Below are positions 19,261 through 27,163 of a stretch of 64,000 nt of DNA, piece by piece. The stretch lies in contig CAVWDU010000004.1 of the NCBI GenBank assembly GCA_963753815.1, positions 186,001 to 250,000 on the forward strand. Reading direction: 5' to 3'. Origin of the DNA: CAVWDU01 sp963753815. GTDB taxonomy: Bacteria > Pseudomonadota > Gammaproteobacteria > Pseudomonadales > Halieaceae. The position numbers and the translations under genes are program-made. The notes beneath the pieces are model-generated. The model was not told where the DNA came from and did no database searches. It saw only the letters and a list, made by a program, of their open reading frames with translations. Numbering within the stretch: position 1 is the stretch's first letter; each line of letters begins with the position of its first letter.

Positions 19261-20226
19261 ATGACCACGAAAGCCGCGCAGGCAGAGCCGCAGCAGCTGG
19301 AAGACCGGTTTCAGGCGCGTATCGACGCCGAGGAGAAGATCGAACCCAAGGACTGGATGCCCGAGAAGTATCGCAAGAACCTGATCCGGCAGATATCCCA
19401 GCACGCGCACTCGGAGGTGGTTGGCATGCAGCCCGAGGGCAACTGGATCACCCGCGCCCCCACGCTGCATCGCAAGTGTGTGCTGCTGGCCAAGGTGCAG
19501 GACGAGGGCGGCCACGGGCTCTACCTCTACAGCGCCGCGGAGACATTGGGCACCAGCCGCGAGGAGATGCTGGACGCGCTCCACGAGGGGCGGGCCAAGT
19601 ACGCCTCGATCTTCAATTACCCGGCGATCACCTGGGCGGATATCGGCGCCATTGGCTGGCTGGTCGACGGAGCGGCCATCGTCAACCAGGTCTCCCTGCA
19701 GCGCACGTCCTACGGGCCTTACTCGCGCGGCATGGTGCGTATCTGCAAGGAAGAGAGTTTTCACCAGCGCCAGGGTTACCACATCATGATGGTGCTCGCG
19801 CGTGGCAGCGAGATGCAAAAGCAAATGGCCCAGGATGCGCTCAACCGTTTCTGGTGGCCAGTACTGATGATGTTCGGGCCACACGACGGCGAGTCCGCGA
19901 ACTCAGCCCAGTCCATGAAATGGAAGGTCAAGCGGCAGAGCAACGACGAGCTGCGGCAGAAATTTGTCGACCAGACGGTGCGCCAGGCCGAAGTGATCGG
20001 GCTCACGATCCCCGACCCTGATCTCAAGTGGAACGAGGAACGGGGTCATTACGATTTCGGCGAAATCGACTGGGAGGAGTTTGCCCGGGTCGTCAGTGGC
20101 GACGGCCCCTGTAACCGGCAGCGCCTGCAACACCACAAGGCGGCACACGACGAGGGCGCCTGGGTGCGCGATGCCATCGCTGCCTACGAAGACAAGAAAC
20201 GGGCACGCGCCAACGAGGCGGCCTGA
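19261..20226 (+). CDS. paaA: PaaA catalytic subunit of phenylacetyl-CoA epoxidase
   Basis: The 321-residue PaaA is the catalytic di-iron subunit of the soluble PaaABC(D)E multicomponent monooxygenase that epoxidises phenylacetyl-CoA. Di-iron ligand motifs are visible as ExxH pairs, VQDEGGHGLYLY (about residues 79-90) and CKEESFHQRQGYH (about residues 162-174). The length is slightly above E. coli PaaA (309). An AGGAGG Shine-Dalgarno (19250-19255) precedes ATG 19261. It starts the epoxidase block within the paaZ operon. Confidence 0.96.
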   Translation: MTTKAAQAEPQQLEDRFQARIDAEEKIEPKDWMPEKYRKNLIRQISQHAHSEVVGMQPEGNWITRAPTLHRKCVLLAKVQDEGGHGLYLYSAAETLGTSREEMLDALHEGRAKYASIFNYPAITWADIGAIGWLVDGAAIVNQVSLQRTSYGPYSRGMVRICKEESFHQRQGYHIMMVLARGSEMQKQMAQDALNRFWWPVLMMFGPHDGESANSAQSMKWKVKRQSNDELRQKFVDQTVRQAEVIGLTIPDPDLKWNEERGHYDFGEIDWEEFARVVSGDGPCNRQRLQHHKAAHDEGAWVRDAIAAYEDKKRARANEAA

Positions 20227-20237
20227 GGAGACTGGTC

Positions 20238-20522
20238 ATGTCAGAGTCTATGAAACTGTTCGAGGTATTCATCCGCTCCCGGCGGGGCCTGGATCACAAA
20301 CACGTTGGCAGCCTGCATGCGGAGGATCCCGCCCAGGCGCTGGAATATGCCCGCGATGTCTACACGCGTCGCAGCGAGGGGGTCAGTATCTGGGTTGTCA
20401 ACTCATCGGATATCGTCGCCTCCCAGGAGTCGGACTGCGAGAGTTTTTACGACCCGCTGGACGACAAACCCTACCGGCACGCGACCCATTACCAGTTGCC
20501 GGAAGAAGTGAACAACATGTGA
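20238..20522 (+). CDS. paaB: PaaB subunit of phenylacetyl-CoA epoxidase
   Basis: The 94-residue PaaB is a small accessory subunit of the epoxidase complex that lacks a metal site and is needed for activity. The segments KLFEVFIRSRRGLDHKHVGSL, PAQALEYARDVYTRR and GVSIWVV are typical for the family, and length matches (95 in E. coli). It lies 11 bp after paaA and 10 bp before paaC. Confidence 0.95.
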   Translation: MSESMKLFEVFIRSRRGLDHKHVGSLHAEDPAQALEYARDVYTRRSEGVSIWVVNSSDIVASQESDCESFYDPLDDKPYRHATHYQLPEEVNNM

Positions 20523-20532
20523 GGGTGATGCG

Positions 20533-21318
20533 ATGTCGGTAACTACGATGAGCGAGGCCGGTGGGCAGACCGAGGCTGTAAAAACATACGCCGTCCGCCT
20601 GGGCGATGACGCCCTGGTGCTGGGTCACCGCCTGTCTGAATGGTGCAGTCAGGGGCCGTTTCTCGAGGAGGACCTGGCGCTCACCAATGTCGCGCTCGAT
20701 TTCATCGGCAGGGCGCGCATGTTCTATGCTTACGCGGCCGAGCTGGAAGGCGGCGACGCCACCGAGGATACCTATGCTTACACGCGCGACTGTCGCGAGT
20801 TCAGCAACCTGCTGATCCACGAACTGCCGCGGGGCGATTTTGCGTTTACCATGGCGCGCCAGTTCCTGGTGGACCAGTTCAACCTCGCTTTCATGCAGCA
20901 GCTGACTGAATCCGCTGACGACACGCTCGCGGCGATCGCCGCCAAGGCCGTCAAGGAGTGCCAGTACCACCTGCGGCGCAGCCGTGACTGGGTGCTGCGC
21001 CTCGGCGACGGCACCGGGGAGAGTCATGCGCGGTTGCAAAAGGCTTTCGACGATCTCTGGGGCTACACGCCGGAACTGTTCGAGCTCGACGAACTGGAGC
21101 AGGGGCTGGCTGCCGCGGGAATCGCGGTCGACAGTACCGTGCTGCGGGAAGACTGGGAACGTGCGGTCAGGGCCACGCTCGAGGAAGCGACGGTAGCGAT
21201 CAGCGACGACAGCTGGTCGGTGCGCGGCGGCCGCAGCGGTATGCACACTGAACACCTGGGACACCTGTTGAGCGACCTGCAGTTCATGCAGCGCGCCTAT
21301 CCCGGCCTGGAATGGTAG
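20533..21318 (+). CDS. paaC: PaaC structural subunit of phenylacetyl-CoA epoxidase
   Basis: The 261-residue PaaC is the ferritin-like partner of PaaA; it has the fold but not a working di-iron centre. Recognisable segments are LGDDALVLGHRLSEWC, EDLALTNVALDFIGRARMFY, AFTMARQFLVDQF and KECQYHLRRSRDWVLRLGDG, as expected for this subunit. Length is near the usual 248-260. ATG 20533 follows paaB by 10 bp, and its stop overlaps the paaD start. Confidence 0.95.
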   Translation: MSVTTMSEAGGQTEAVKTYAVRLGDDALVLGHRLSEWCSQGPFLEEDLALTNVALDFIGRARMFYAYAAELEGGDATEDTYAYTRDCREFSNLLIHELPRGDFAFTMARQFLVDQFNLAFMQQLTESADDTLAAIAAKAVKECQYHLRRSRDWVLRLGDGTGESHARLQKAFDDLWGYTPELFELDELEQGLAAAGIAVDSTVLREDWERAVRATLEEATVAISDDSWSVRGGRSGMHTEHLGHLLSDLQFMQRAYPGLEW

Positions 21319-21857
21319 CGCGGATCATGAACGTCGAGCGTATTCCCCTGTTACCTGTCGAAGAGCTGGAGAGGCGTGAACGCCGCGAGCGGTCACCGGT
21401 CCCGGAGCTATGGACCCTGCTGGACGAGGTCAAGGATCCCGAGATTCCCGTCATCAGTATCTGGGAGCTGGGGGTCCTGCAGGATGTAGAGCGCGATGGC
21501 GATACGGTGCGGGTTACGATAACTCCCACCTATTCGGGCTGCCCGGCGATGCAGGTCATGGCGGAAGATGTTGCCGCAGTGCTGGCCGCTGCGGGCTACA
21601 ACAGCGCCGAGGTCGTGCAGCGACTCTCTCCCGCGTGGTCGACGAGCTGGATCGCTGAGTCGGCGCAGGAGGCGCTGCGCGCCTATGGTATCGCCCCGCC
21701 CGGGGGCGGTCGCGACGGGCGGGTCGAAGCGATTCACTGTCCGCACTGCGGTTCGGCGGAGGTGAGGGAGGTCAGCGAGTTCGGCTCCACCGCCTGCAAG
21801 GCGCTTTACCAGTGCAAGGATTGCGCTGAACCCTTCGACTTTTTTAAACCGATCTAG
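21312..21857 (+). CDS. paaD: PaaD Fe-S/DUF59 maturation factor for the epoxidase
   Basis: The 181-residue PaaD has an N-terminal MIP18/DUF59 domain (LDEVKDPEIPVISIWELGVLQDV, then TPTYSGCPAMQVMAEDV) and a C-terminal cysteine cluster (CPHCG, then CKALYQCKDCAEPF) for metal or Fe-S binding. PaaD is needed for in vivo function of the PaaABCE enzyme, probably in cluster or di-iron assembly. ATG 21312 overlaps the paaC stop by seven bases; an in-frame ATG at 21327 is an alternative start. Confidence 0.94.
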   Translation: MVARIMNVERIPLLPVEELERRERRERSPVPELWTLLDEVKDPEIPVISIWELGVLQDVERDGDTVRVTITPTYSGCPAMQVMAEDVAAVLAAAGYNSAEVVQRLSPAWSTSWIAESAQEALRAYGIAPPGGGRDGRVEAIHCPHCGSAEVREVSEFGSTACKALYQCKDCAEPFDFFKPI

Positions 21858-21866
21858 GAGGAGCGC

Positions 21867-22958
21867 ATGGCGGCGACAGATTTTTACCCACTCACCGTTT
21901 CCGCGGTAGAGCCGGAAACCGAAGACGCGATCAAGGTCAGTTTCGACGTGCCTGCATCGATGCGCGAGGTTTTCGATTACCGGCAGGGGCAGTACCTGAC
22001 CTTACAGGCCCAGGTCGGCGACGATACGGTCAGGCGCTCCTACTCCATCTGTTCCGGCATCAACGACCCGGCGATGCAGGTCGCCATCAAACGCGTGGAC
22101 GGCGGTGTTTTCTCGAATTTCGCCAACGACACACTGGGCCCGGGTGATACCCTCGAGGTGATGCCGCCCCAGGGCAATTTCTTCACCGAACTCGATTCGG
22201 CGGCGCAACGGAATTACCTCTTCATTGCCGCCGGTAGTGGCATCACGCCGGTGGTCTCCAATATCAAAAGCATCCTGGAGCAGGAACCCGATAGCCGGGT
22301 GACGCTGCTGTTCGGCAACCAGCGGACCCGCACCATCATGTTCCGCGAAACCCTCAGCTTTCTGAAAAACCGCTACATGAGCCGGTTTCACTGGGTCAAC
22401 ATCCTCAGTCGGGAAGACCAGGGCGCCGAGGTGCTCAACGGTCGGCTGAACAATCGCAAGGGCGGCGAACTCAATCGCCAGCTCATCAGCCTCGGCAGCT
22501 ATGACGAGTATTTCATCTGCGGGCCTGAATCAATGATCTCCGAGGTATCCCGCGGGTTGCGCGGCGTCGGCGTGGCCGAGGAAAATATACACTACGAGCT
22601 GTTTGCCAGTTCGGCGGAGGATGCCCGCGCGGTGGTCGAAAAACATCACGCCCGGGCGCTGGAGTACGGCGGTAAACTCAGCCGTGTCACCGTGGTGGTC
22701 GATGGCCGTGGCAGCGAGTTCGAGTTGTCCGCGGACGGGGAGAACGTGCTGGATGCGGGGCTGAACTACGGTCTCGATCTGCCATATTCCTGCAAGGGCG
22801 GCGTCTGCTCGACCTGCAAGGCGAAGTTGGTGGAAGGGCAGGTCGACATGGACATCACCCATGGTCTCGAGGCCGGCGAACAGGACGCCGGTTTTATCCT
22901 CACCTGCCAGGCGCACCCGATCAGTGAACGGGTGGTCGTGGACTTCGACCAGAAGTAA
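21867..22958 (+). CDS. paaE: PaaE NAD(P)H-dependent reductase of the epoxidase
   Basis: The 363-residue PaaE passes electrons from NADPH through FAD and a plant-type [2Fe-2S] centre to PaaA. The FAD domain shows RRSYSICSG, the NAD domain shows FIAAGSGITPVVSNIKSIL and LFGNQRT, and the C-terminal ferredoxin domain shows LPYSCKGGVCSTCKAKLVEG with the fourth Cys in ILTCQAHP. Length matches E. coli PaaE (356). GGAGG lies before ATG 21867. It is the last classical paa gene, but the next frame starts only 12 bp later. Confidence 0.96.
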   Translation: MAATDFYPLTVSAVEPETEDAIKVSFDVPASMREVFDYRQGQYLTLQAQVGDDTVRRSYSICSGINDPAMQVAIKRVDGGVFSNFANDTLGPGDTLEVMPPQGNFFTELDSAAQRNYLFIAAGSGITPVVSNIKSILEQEPDSRVTLLFGNQRTRTIMFRETLSFLKNRYMSRFHWVNILSREDQGAEVLNGRLNNRKGGELNRQLISLGSYDEYFICGPESMISEVSRGLRGVGVAEENIHYELFASSAEDARAVVEKHHARALEYGGKLSRVTVVVDGRGSEFELSADGENVLDAGLNYGLDLPYSCKGGVCSTCKAKLVEGQVDMDITHGLEAGEQDAGFILTCQAHPISERVVVDFDQK

Positions 22959-22970
22959 CGACGCCCGTCA

Positions 22971-23714
22971 GTGACAGGAACAACCGAGGCGGTGAGTCCT
23001 GGAGCCCGGGCTTTCCACTTCGGGCTGTCGTTTACCGCACTGCTGGCTTTGCCTGCGGCATTGGCGCTGGTGGCCGGCCCGCCGGTGGCAGGATTCCTCT
23101 GGGACTGGGCCAACCTGGTGGGATTTGTCGCCTTCGGTTGCATGCTGCTGCCCCTTTTCTACACCGGTCGACCGCGCGCCTTCCCACCGTTCAGTGGTCG
23201 CTTTTTCGCCAACCTCCATCGCGATATCGGCTATCTTGCCCTGGGCCTGGTCCTGCTGCACGTGGGCGTACTGCTGTACGCTGAACCGTTGCTGCTCGAG
23301 CACCTCAAACCGGCAGCGCCGTTGTATATGTTGGCCGGGCTGGTCGCGGCGCTGCTCTGCCTGTTGCTGGTGGTGCCGTCCATTACGTCACTGCGTCGCC
23401 GTCTGTGGCGCGATTACCATGCCTTTCGACGCTTGCACGGCTGGCTGGCACTGCTGATGCTGGTGATGGCGCTGTGGCATGTGGGCGCCAGTGGTTTTTA
23501 CCTCAATCATCGGTTCAAGTTCGCACTGCTGCTCTATGCCTGCGTGTTGCTGGTCTTCGCCTATCGTGCTGGCCGCTCCCGGCCCACCGGGCCTCTCGGC
23601 GAGCGCGACAGGGTGCGAGGCAGTGCCGTTTATTCGCACCGGGTGAGCGTCGGTGCCTGCCTCATTCTGGTTGCCAGCCTGTCGGTGCTGGTCTGGGCCC
23701 GGCACCTCGAATGA
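22971..23714 (+). CDS. Haem-b membrane protein, ferric-reductase-like transmembrane domain
   Basis: The 247-residue protein has about seven hydrophobic segments. Two helices each carry a spaced His pair: NLHRDIGYLALGLVLLHVG and RRLHGWLALLMLVMALWHVG. That four-His pattern is the bis-haem arrangement of the ferric-reductase-like/NOX membrane domain, so the protein should carry two b haems and move electrons across the inner membrane. It lacks the FAD/NAD domain normally fused in this family, but PaaE, which has one, is encoded directly upstream. GTG 22971 is 12 bp after paaE, and the stop overlaps the next ATG (ATGA). Not part of standard paa operons that I know of. Confidence 0.82.
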   Translation: MTGTTEAVSPGARAFHFGLSFTALLALPAALALVAGPPVAGFLWDWANLVGFVAFGCMLLPLFYTGRPRAFPPFSGRFFANLHRDIGYLALGLVLLHVGVLLYAEPLLLEHLKPAAPLYMLAGLVAALLCLLLVVPSITSLRRRLWRDYHAFRRLHGWLALLMLVMALWHVGASGFYLNHRFKFALLLYACVLLVFAYRAGRSRPTGPLGERDRVRGSAVYSHRVSVGACLILVASLSVLVWARHLE

Positions 23715-24076
23715 GATCACGCAAACTGGCGATGGGCGCGTTCGCTGCCATGTTGCTGGCGCTCCTGGTCGCGGCCGGGCTCGGGTATCGGGATACGGCG
23801 CTGGCCGCACGCGGGCAATTGCCCGTTGCGTTTGAGCACAGCGACCACGCCGGCACGCCCTGTGCCGACTGCCATCACAACTTCGTCGATGGCAGCGGCG
23901 GTGGCGCCTGCTATTACTGCCATAAAATGGAACCGGAGATAAACCGACATATCGAGGACATGTTCCACGGGTTATGCCGTGGATGCCACCTGCAAACGCG
24001 AGAAGCAGGCGAGGACGCCGGACCGCTGCGTTCCTGTTCACAGTGCCACGTGCATGACCGGGGCGCCGGGACTTGA
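23711..24076 (+). CDS. Tetrahaem c-type cytochrome, class III (c3/c7)-like
   Basis: The 121-residue protein starts with a signal peptide or anchor (AMGAFAAMLLALLVAAGLGY) and then carries four CxxCH haem-binding motifs: CADCH, CYYCH, CRGCH and CSQCH. Extra histidines placed before and after (FEHSDH, CHH, MFHGLC) are like the distal ligands of class III cytochromes. It should therefore be a small periplasmic tetrahaem electron carrier. ATG 23711 overlaps the stop of the haem-b membrane protein by four bases, so the two are translated together and probably form a redox pair. A c3-like protein at the tail of an aerobic paa operon is unexpected. Confidence 0.85.
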   Translation: MRSRKLAMGAFAAMLLALLVAAGLGYRDTALAARGQLPVAFEHSDHAGTPCADCHHNFVDGSGGGACYYCHKMEPEINRHIEDMFHGLCRGCHLQTREAGEDAGPLRSCSQCHVHDRGAGT

Positions 24077-24175
24077 CCTGCCATCGTTCAGTGGTGCCCT
24101 TGTTCCTGCCGGGTCCCGATTGTTGTATTCTCCGAACAGCGGCGGACCGGCGATGCAGCGTCATGGGAGAGGTGA

Positions 24176-24427
24176 GTGAGTCAGGATCGGAAACTTCATG
24201 CCATAGCCCGCAGGACCCGCAGACGGCTGCTGTTCTCGCTGGTGACACTGCTGCTTTACTTCAGCTATGTCCTCAACTACACGGCCGGGGCCGATCGCCT
24301 GGGCGCGCGTCTGGGTAACTCGTATGTTACCGGCTCGCTGCTGATGTTCGTCTGCCTCATCCTGTCGTTCATCGCACTGGAACTGCTGTTCCTGGCACTC
24401 TCGCGCCGCCAGGAGCGGGGCGAATGA
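24176..24427 (+). CDS. DUF485 family membrane protein, symporter partner
   Basis: The 83-residue protein has two transmembrane segments (LLFSLVTLLLYFSYVLNY and GSLLMFVCLILSFIALELLFL) separated by a short polar loop, followed by a basic tail. This is the layout of DUF485 proteins such as YjcH, which are encoded directly before ActP-type sodium:solute symporters. The gene starts with GTG 24176 after GGGAGAGG, and its stop overlaps the ATG of the symporter (ATGA at 24424). Confidence 0.8.
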   Translation: MSQDRKLHAIARRTRRRLLFSLVTLLLYFSYVLNYTAGADRLGARLGNSYVTGSLLMFVCLILSFIALELLFLALSRRQERGE

Positions 24428-26205
24428 TATCGACCCTCCGGCGCACCCGGTCATTGGCAATCGCGGCTTCGACAGGCGCCGGTAGCGGTTCAGCGCGGCG
24501 CTTGCAGTCGTGCGGCGGTGGGCCGGCGGTCTGCACGCGCGCTGCCTGCCTGCTGCTGATGGCGGCCGTGTTGTTATCCCTGCCGACACTGGCGTTCAGC
24601 GCCGGTTCGATCGACGGCGAGGTGACGCGACGCCCCCTGAACGTGACCGCCATCACCCTGTTTCTCGTTTTCGTGGCATCGACCCTTGTTGTCAGCTTCT
24701 GGGCCTCACGCAGGACCCGCGACAGCAAGGACTTCTACACCGCCGGCGGGCAGATTACCGGACTGCAGAACGGTACCGCTATCGCCGGCGACTTCATGTC
24801 GGCTGCCTCCTTCCTCGGGATCACCGGGCTGGTTTTTCTCGGTGGTTTTGACGGCCTGGTGCTCGCACTGGGTGCGTTTTCAGCATGGCCGTTGATGCTG
24901 TTCCTGCTGGCCCGGCGGGTGCGCAATCTCGGCAAGTTCACCTTCGTCGACGTGGTCTCCATGCGACTGGAACGTACGCGTATCCGTATCATTGCGATAC
25001 TCGGCACCATCGTCGTCGTGATCCTCTACCTGATCGCACAGATGGTCGGTGCGGGAAAGTTGATCGAGTTACTGTTCGGCCTGCCCTACGAACTCGCGGT
25101 GGTCACGGTCAGCCTGCTGGTGCTGGCCTACGTGACTTTCGGGGGCATGCTGGCAACCACCTGGGTGCAGATCATCAAGGCGGTACTGCTCATCACCGGT
25201 GTCACCATCACCGCCTTCCTGGTCATGCGGGCCTGCGGCTTCAGTCTCGATGCCCTGCTGGCGGGTGCGGTGGCCAAGCACCCGAGTGGCGAGGCAATTC
25301 TCGGCCCTGGACTCCTGTTTGACGATCCGGTACAGATCGCCACGATCCTGGTGTCGATGCTGTTCGGGACCCTGGGATTGCCGCACATCCTGATGCGGCT
25401 GTTCACCGTGCCTGACATGTACGAGGCGAAGAAGTCGGCCTTTTATGCCTCGCTGTTCATGGGCTACTTCTACCTCATGCTGGTCATCCTTGGTTTCGGC
25501 ACGGTCTGGTTACTGTACGGGGACCCGCAGTTCTTTGGCGCCGACGGCAAGCTGATCGGCGGCAGCAACATGGCAGCAATCCACCTGGCCAGCGCGCTGG
25601 GCGGCGACTGGTTGACCGGATTCATGTCGGCGGTCACCTTTGCGACGATTCTTGCGGTAGTAGCCGGGCTCACCGTCTCCGGGGCGGCTGCGATATCCCA
25701 TGACCTCTACGCCGAAGTCCTTTGCCAAGGTAAGCCGAACATCCGCACCGAGTTGATCGCGACACGGGTCACCGTGGTTGTGATCGGCATTATCGCCGTG
25801 GTCCTGGGTATCCTGTTTGAAAACGAGAACGTGGCGTTCATTGCGACCATGCCAATGGTGGTCGCCGCTTCGGTCAACTTCCCGATCCTGTTCCTGTCAC
25901 TGTACTGGCCCGGCCTGACCACGCGTGGCTCTATCCTCGGCGCCGTGGTGGGTCTGGTTTCCTCGATCGTACTGATTGTTATCGGACCCCAGGTCTGGGT
26001 GTCGGTGCTGGGGCACGAGCACGCGTTGTTCCCCTACAATTACCCCGCATTGTTTACGTTGCCGCTGGCGCTGGCGGTAACCTGGATCGTGTCGGTCACC
26101 GACCGGTCCGCGCGCGGCCACATCGACCGCAGCAACTACCATGAACTGCTGGTGCGCTCGGAGTTCGGGCCCGAGTCCGGCGTGCTGGAGGTAGCAAATC
26201 ATTAG
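24424..26205 (+). CDS. Sodium:solute symporter, ActP/PaaL-like
   Basis: The 593-residue SSS-family symporter has a long N-terminal leader and about 13 transmembrane segments. Family motifs include DFYTAGGQITGLQNGTAIAG, DFMSAASFLGITGL, GTLGLPHILMRLFTVPD and TFATILAVVAGLTVSGAAAISHDLY. The layout with an upstream DUF485 gene is that of acetate permease ActP. Phenylacetate permeases of the PaaL type belong to the same family, and its place at the end of the paa operon makes phenylacetate a likely substrate. Substrate is inferred from context only. The stop codon TAG begins a 13-base string (TAGCAGCCTGTTG) seen again elsewhere in the window. Confidence 0.88.
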   Translation: MISTLRRTRSLAIAASTGAGSGSARRLQSCGGGPAVCTRAACLLLMAAVLLSLPTLAFSAGSIDGEVTRRPLNVTAITLFLVFVASTLVVSFWASRRTRDSKDFYTAGGQITGLQNGTAIAGDFMSAASFLGITGLVFLGGFDGLVLALGAFSAWPLMLFLLARRVRNLGKFTFVDVVSMRLERTRIRIIAILGTIVVVILYLIAQMVGAGKLIELLFGLPYELAVVTVSLLVLAYVTFGGMLATTWVQIIKAVLLITGVTITAFLVMRACGFSLDALLAGAVAKHPSGEAILGPGLLFDDPVQIATILVSMLFGTLGLPHILMRLFTVPDMYEAKKSAFYASLFMGYFYLMLVILGFGTVWLLYGDPQFFGADGKLIGGSNMAAIHLASALGGDWLTGFMSAVTFATILAVVAGLTVSGAAAISHDLYAEVLCQGKPNIRTELIATRVTVVVIGIIAVVLGILFENENVAFIATMPMVVAASVNFPILFLSLYWPGLTTRGSILGAVVGLVSSIVLIVIGPQVWVSVLGHEHALFPYNYPALFTLPLALAVTWIVSVTDRSARGHIDRSNYHELLVRSEFGPESGVLEVANH

Positions 26206-26212
26206 CAGCCTG

Positions 26213-27154
26213 TTGAAAAAGCCTCATTCCACCGACAGGGTGGACGCTTTCACCGAGCTGGTGAGCGAAACCTTTTTCCCCATGTCGGTAGAGGCGCGGG
26301 GAGAAAGCGGGGTCGGTTTCGCCGGCGAACTGCGCCGGCACCAGCTTGGCAACGTCGGCTTCGCGACAGTCAGTAGCTCGCCGCTCGATGTCTATCGCAG
26401 GCGCCAGCACATCGGCCGGGCCTCGGATGCCGCCTATCTGGTCAAGGTCCAGGTTCAGGGTGAGGGCCGGGTGCGCCACCGCGGGCGCGAGGCGCACCTG
26501 CGCCCGGGGGACTTCACCCTGTGTCTCAGCTCGGAGCCCTACGAACTGCATTTTGAGCACGAGTATTCACAGGTCGTGCTGGCTATACCCGAACCCTTGA
26601 TGGAGGAGTGTGTTCACCAGCCCGCTCGGCACCTGGGGGTAACGATGGAGTCCAGGGTGGGTGCCAACGGGCTCTTCGCCCAGTTCGTCACCTCGATCGC
26701 GCTGCGCCTGGATACCCTCGACGGCGTGCTCGCCCGCCGGTTGGAGGCCAACGTGATCGACCTGCTGTCGACGACGTTGGGGTATGCGCGCGAGGCGCAG
26801 CGGCAGGAGCTGTTCAACAGCGGCGTGAAGCGCGAGTACCTGCAGCGCATCAAGCAGTTTATTCGGCGCAATCTCGACGATGAGCGGCTCGGGCCGGAGT
26901 GGATTGCTGAGGCCCATGACATCTCGGCACGCTACCTGCACCGCCTGTTCGAAGGCGAGTGTGAATCCGTTTCACGCTATATCCAGCGGTTGCGCCTGGA
27001 AGGGTGCCGGGACGCGCTCGGCGACGGCGCCTTCGCGGCCTACCCGGTGTCGGAGATCGCCTACCGGGCCGGGTTCAAGGATGCGTCGCACTTCAGCCGC
27101 GCATTCAAGAAGGAATTCGGCGTCACGCCCGCACGCTACCGGCGGGGCCACTGA
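26213..27154 (+). CDS. AraC family regulator, FeaR-like
   Basis: The 313-residue regulator has an N-terminal AraC-ligand-binding-like (cupin-type) domain, with GRVRHRGREAHLRPGDFTLC resembling FeaR-type proteins. Its C-terminal double helix-turn-helix (about residues 205-310) ends with VSEIAYRAGFKDASHFSRAFKKEFGVTPARYR, the canonical AraC signature. Such proteins usually activate transporter or aromatic-degradation genes. The start is unclear: no ATG fits the N-terminus, so TTG 26213, inside a repeated 13-mer just after the symporter stop, is used. It probably controls the symporter, paa genes or the divergent neighbour; this is inference. Confidence 0.85.
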   Translation: MKKPHSTDRVDAFTELVSETFFPMSVEARGESGVGFAGELRRHQLGNVGFATVSSSPLDVYRRRQHIGRASDAAYLVKVQVQGEGRVRHRGREAHLRPGDFTLCLSSEPYELHFEHEYSQVVLAIPEPLMEECVHQPARHLGVTMESRVGANGLFAQFVTSIALRLDTLDGVLARRLEANVIDLLSTTLGYAREAQRQELFNSGVKREYLQRIKQFIRRNLDDERLGPEWIAEAHDISARYLHRLFEGECESVSRYIQRLRLEGCRDALGDGAFAAYPVSEIAYRAGFKDASHFSRAFKKEFGVTPARYRRGH

Positions 27155-27163
27155 CGCCGTCGG

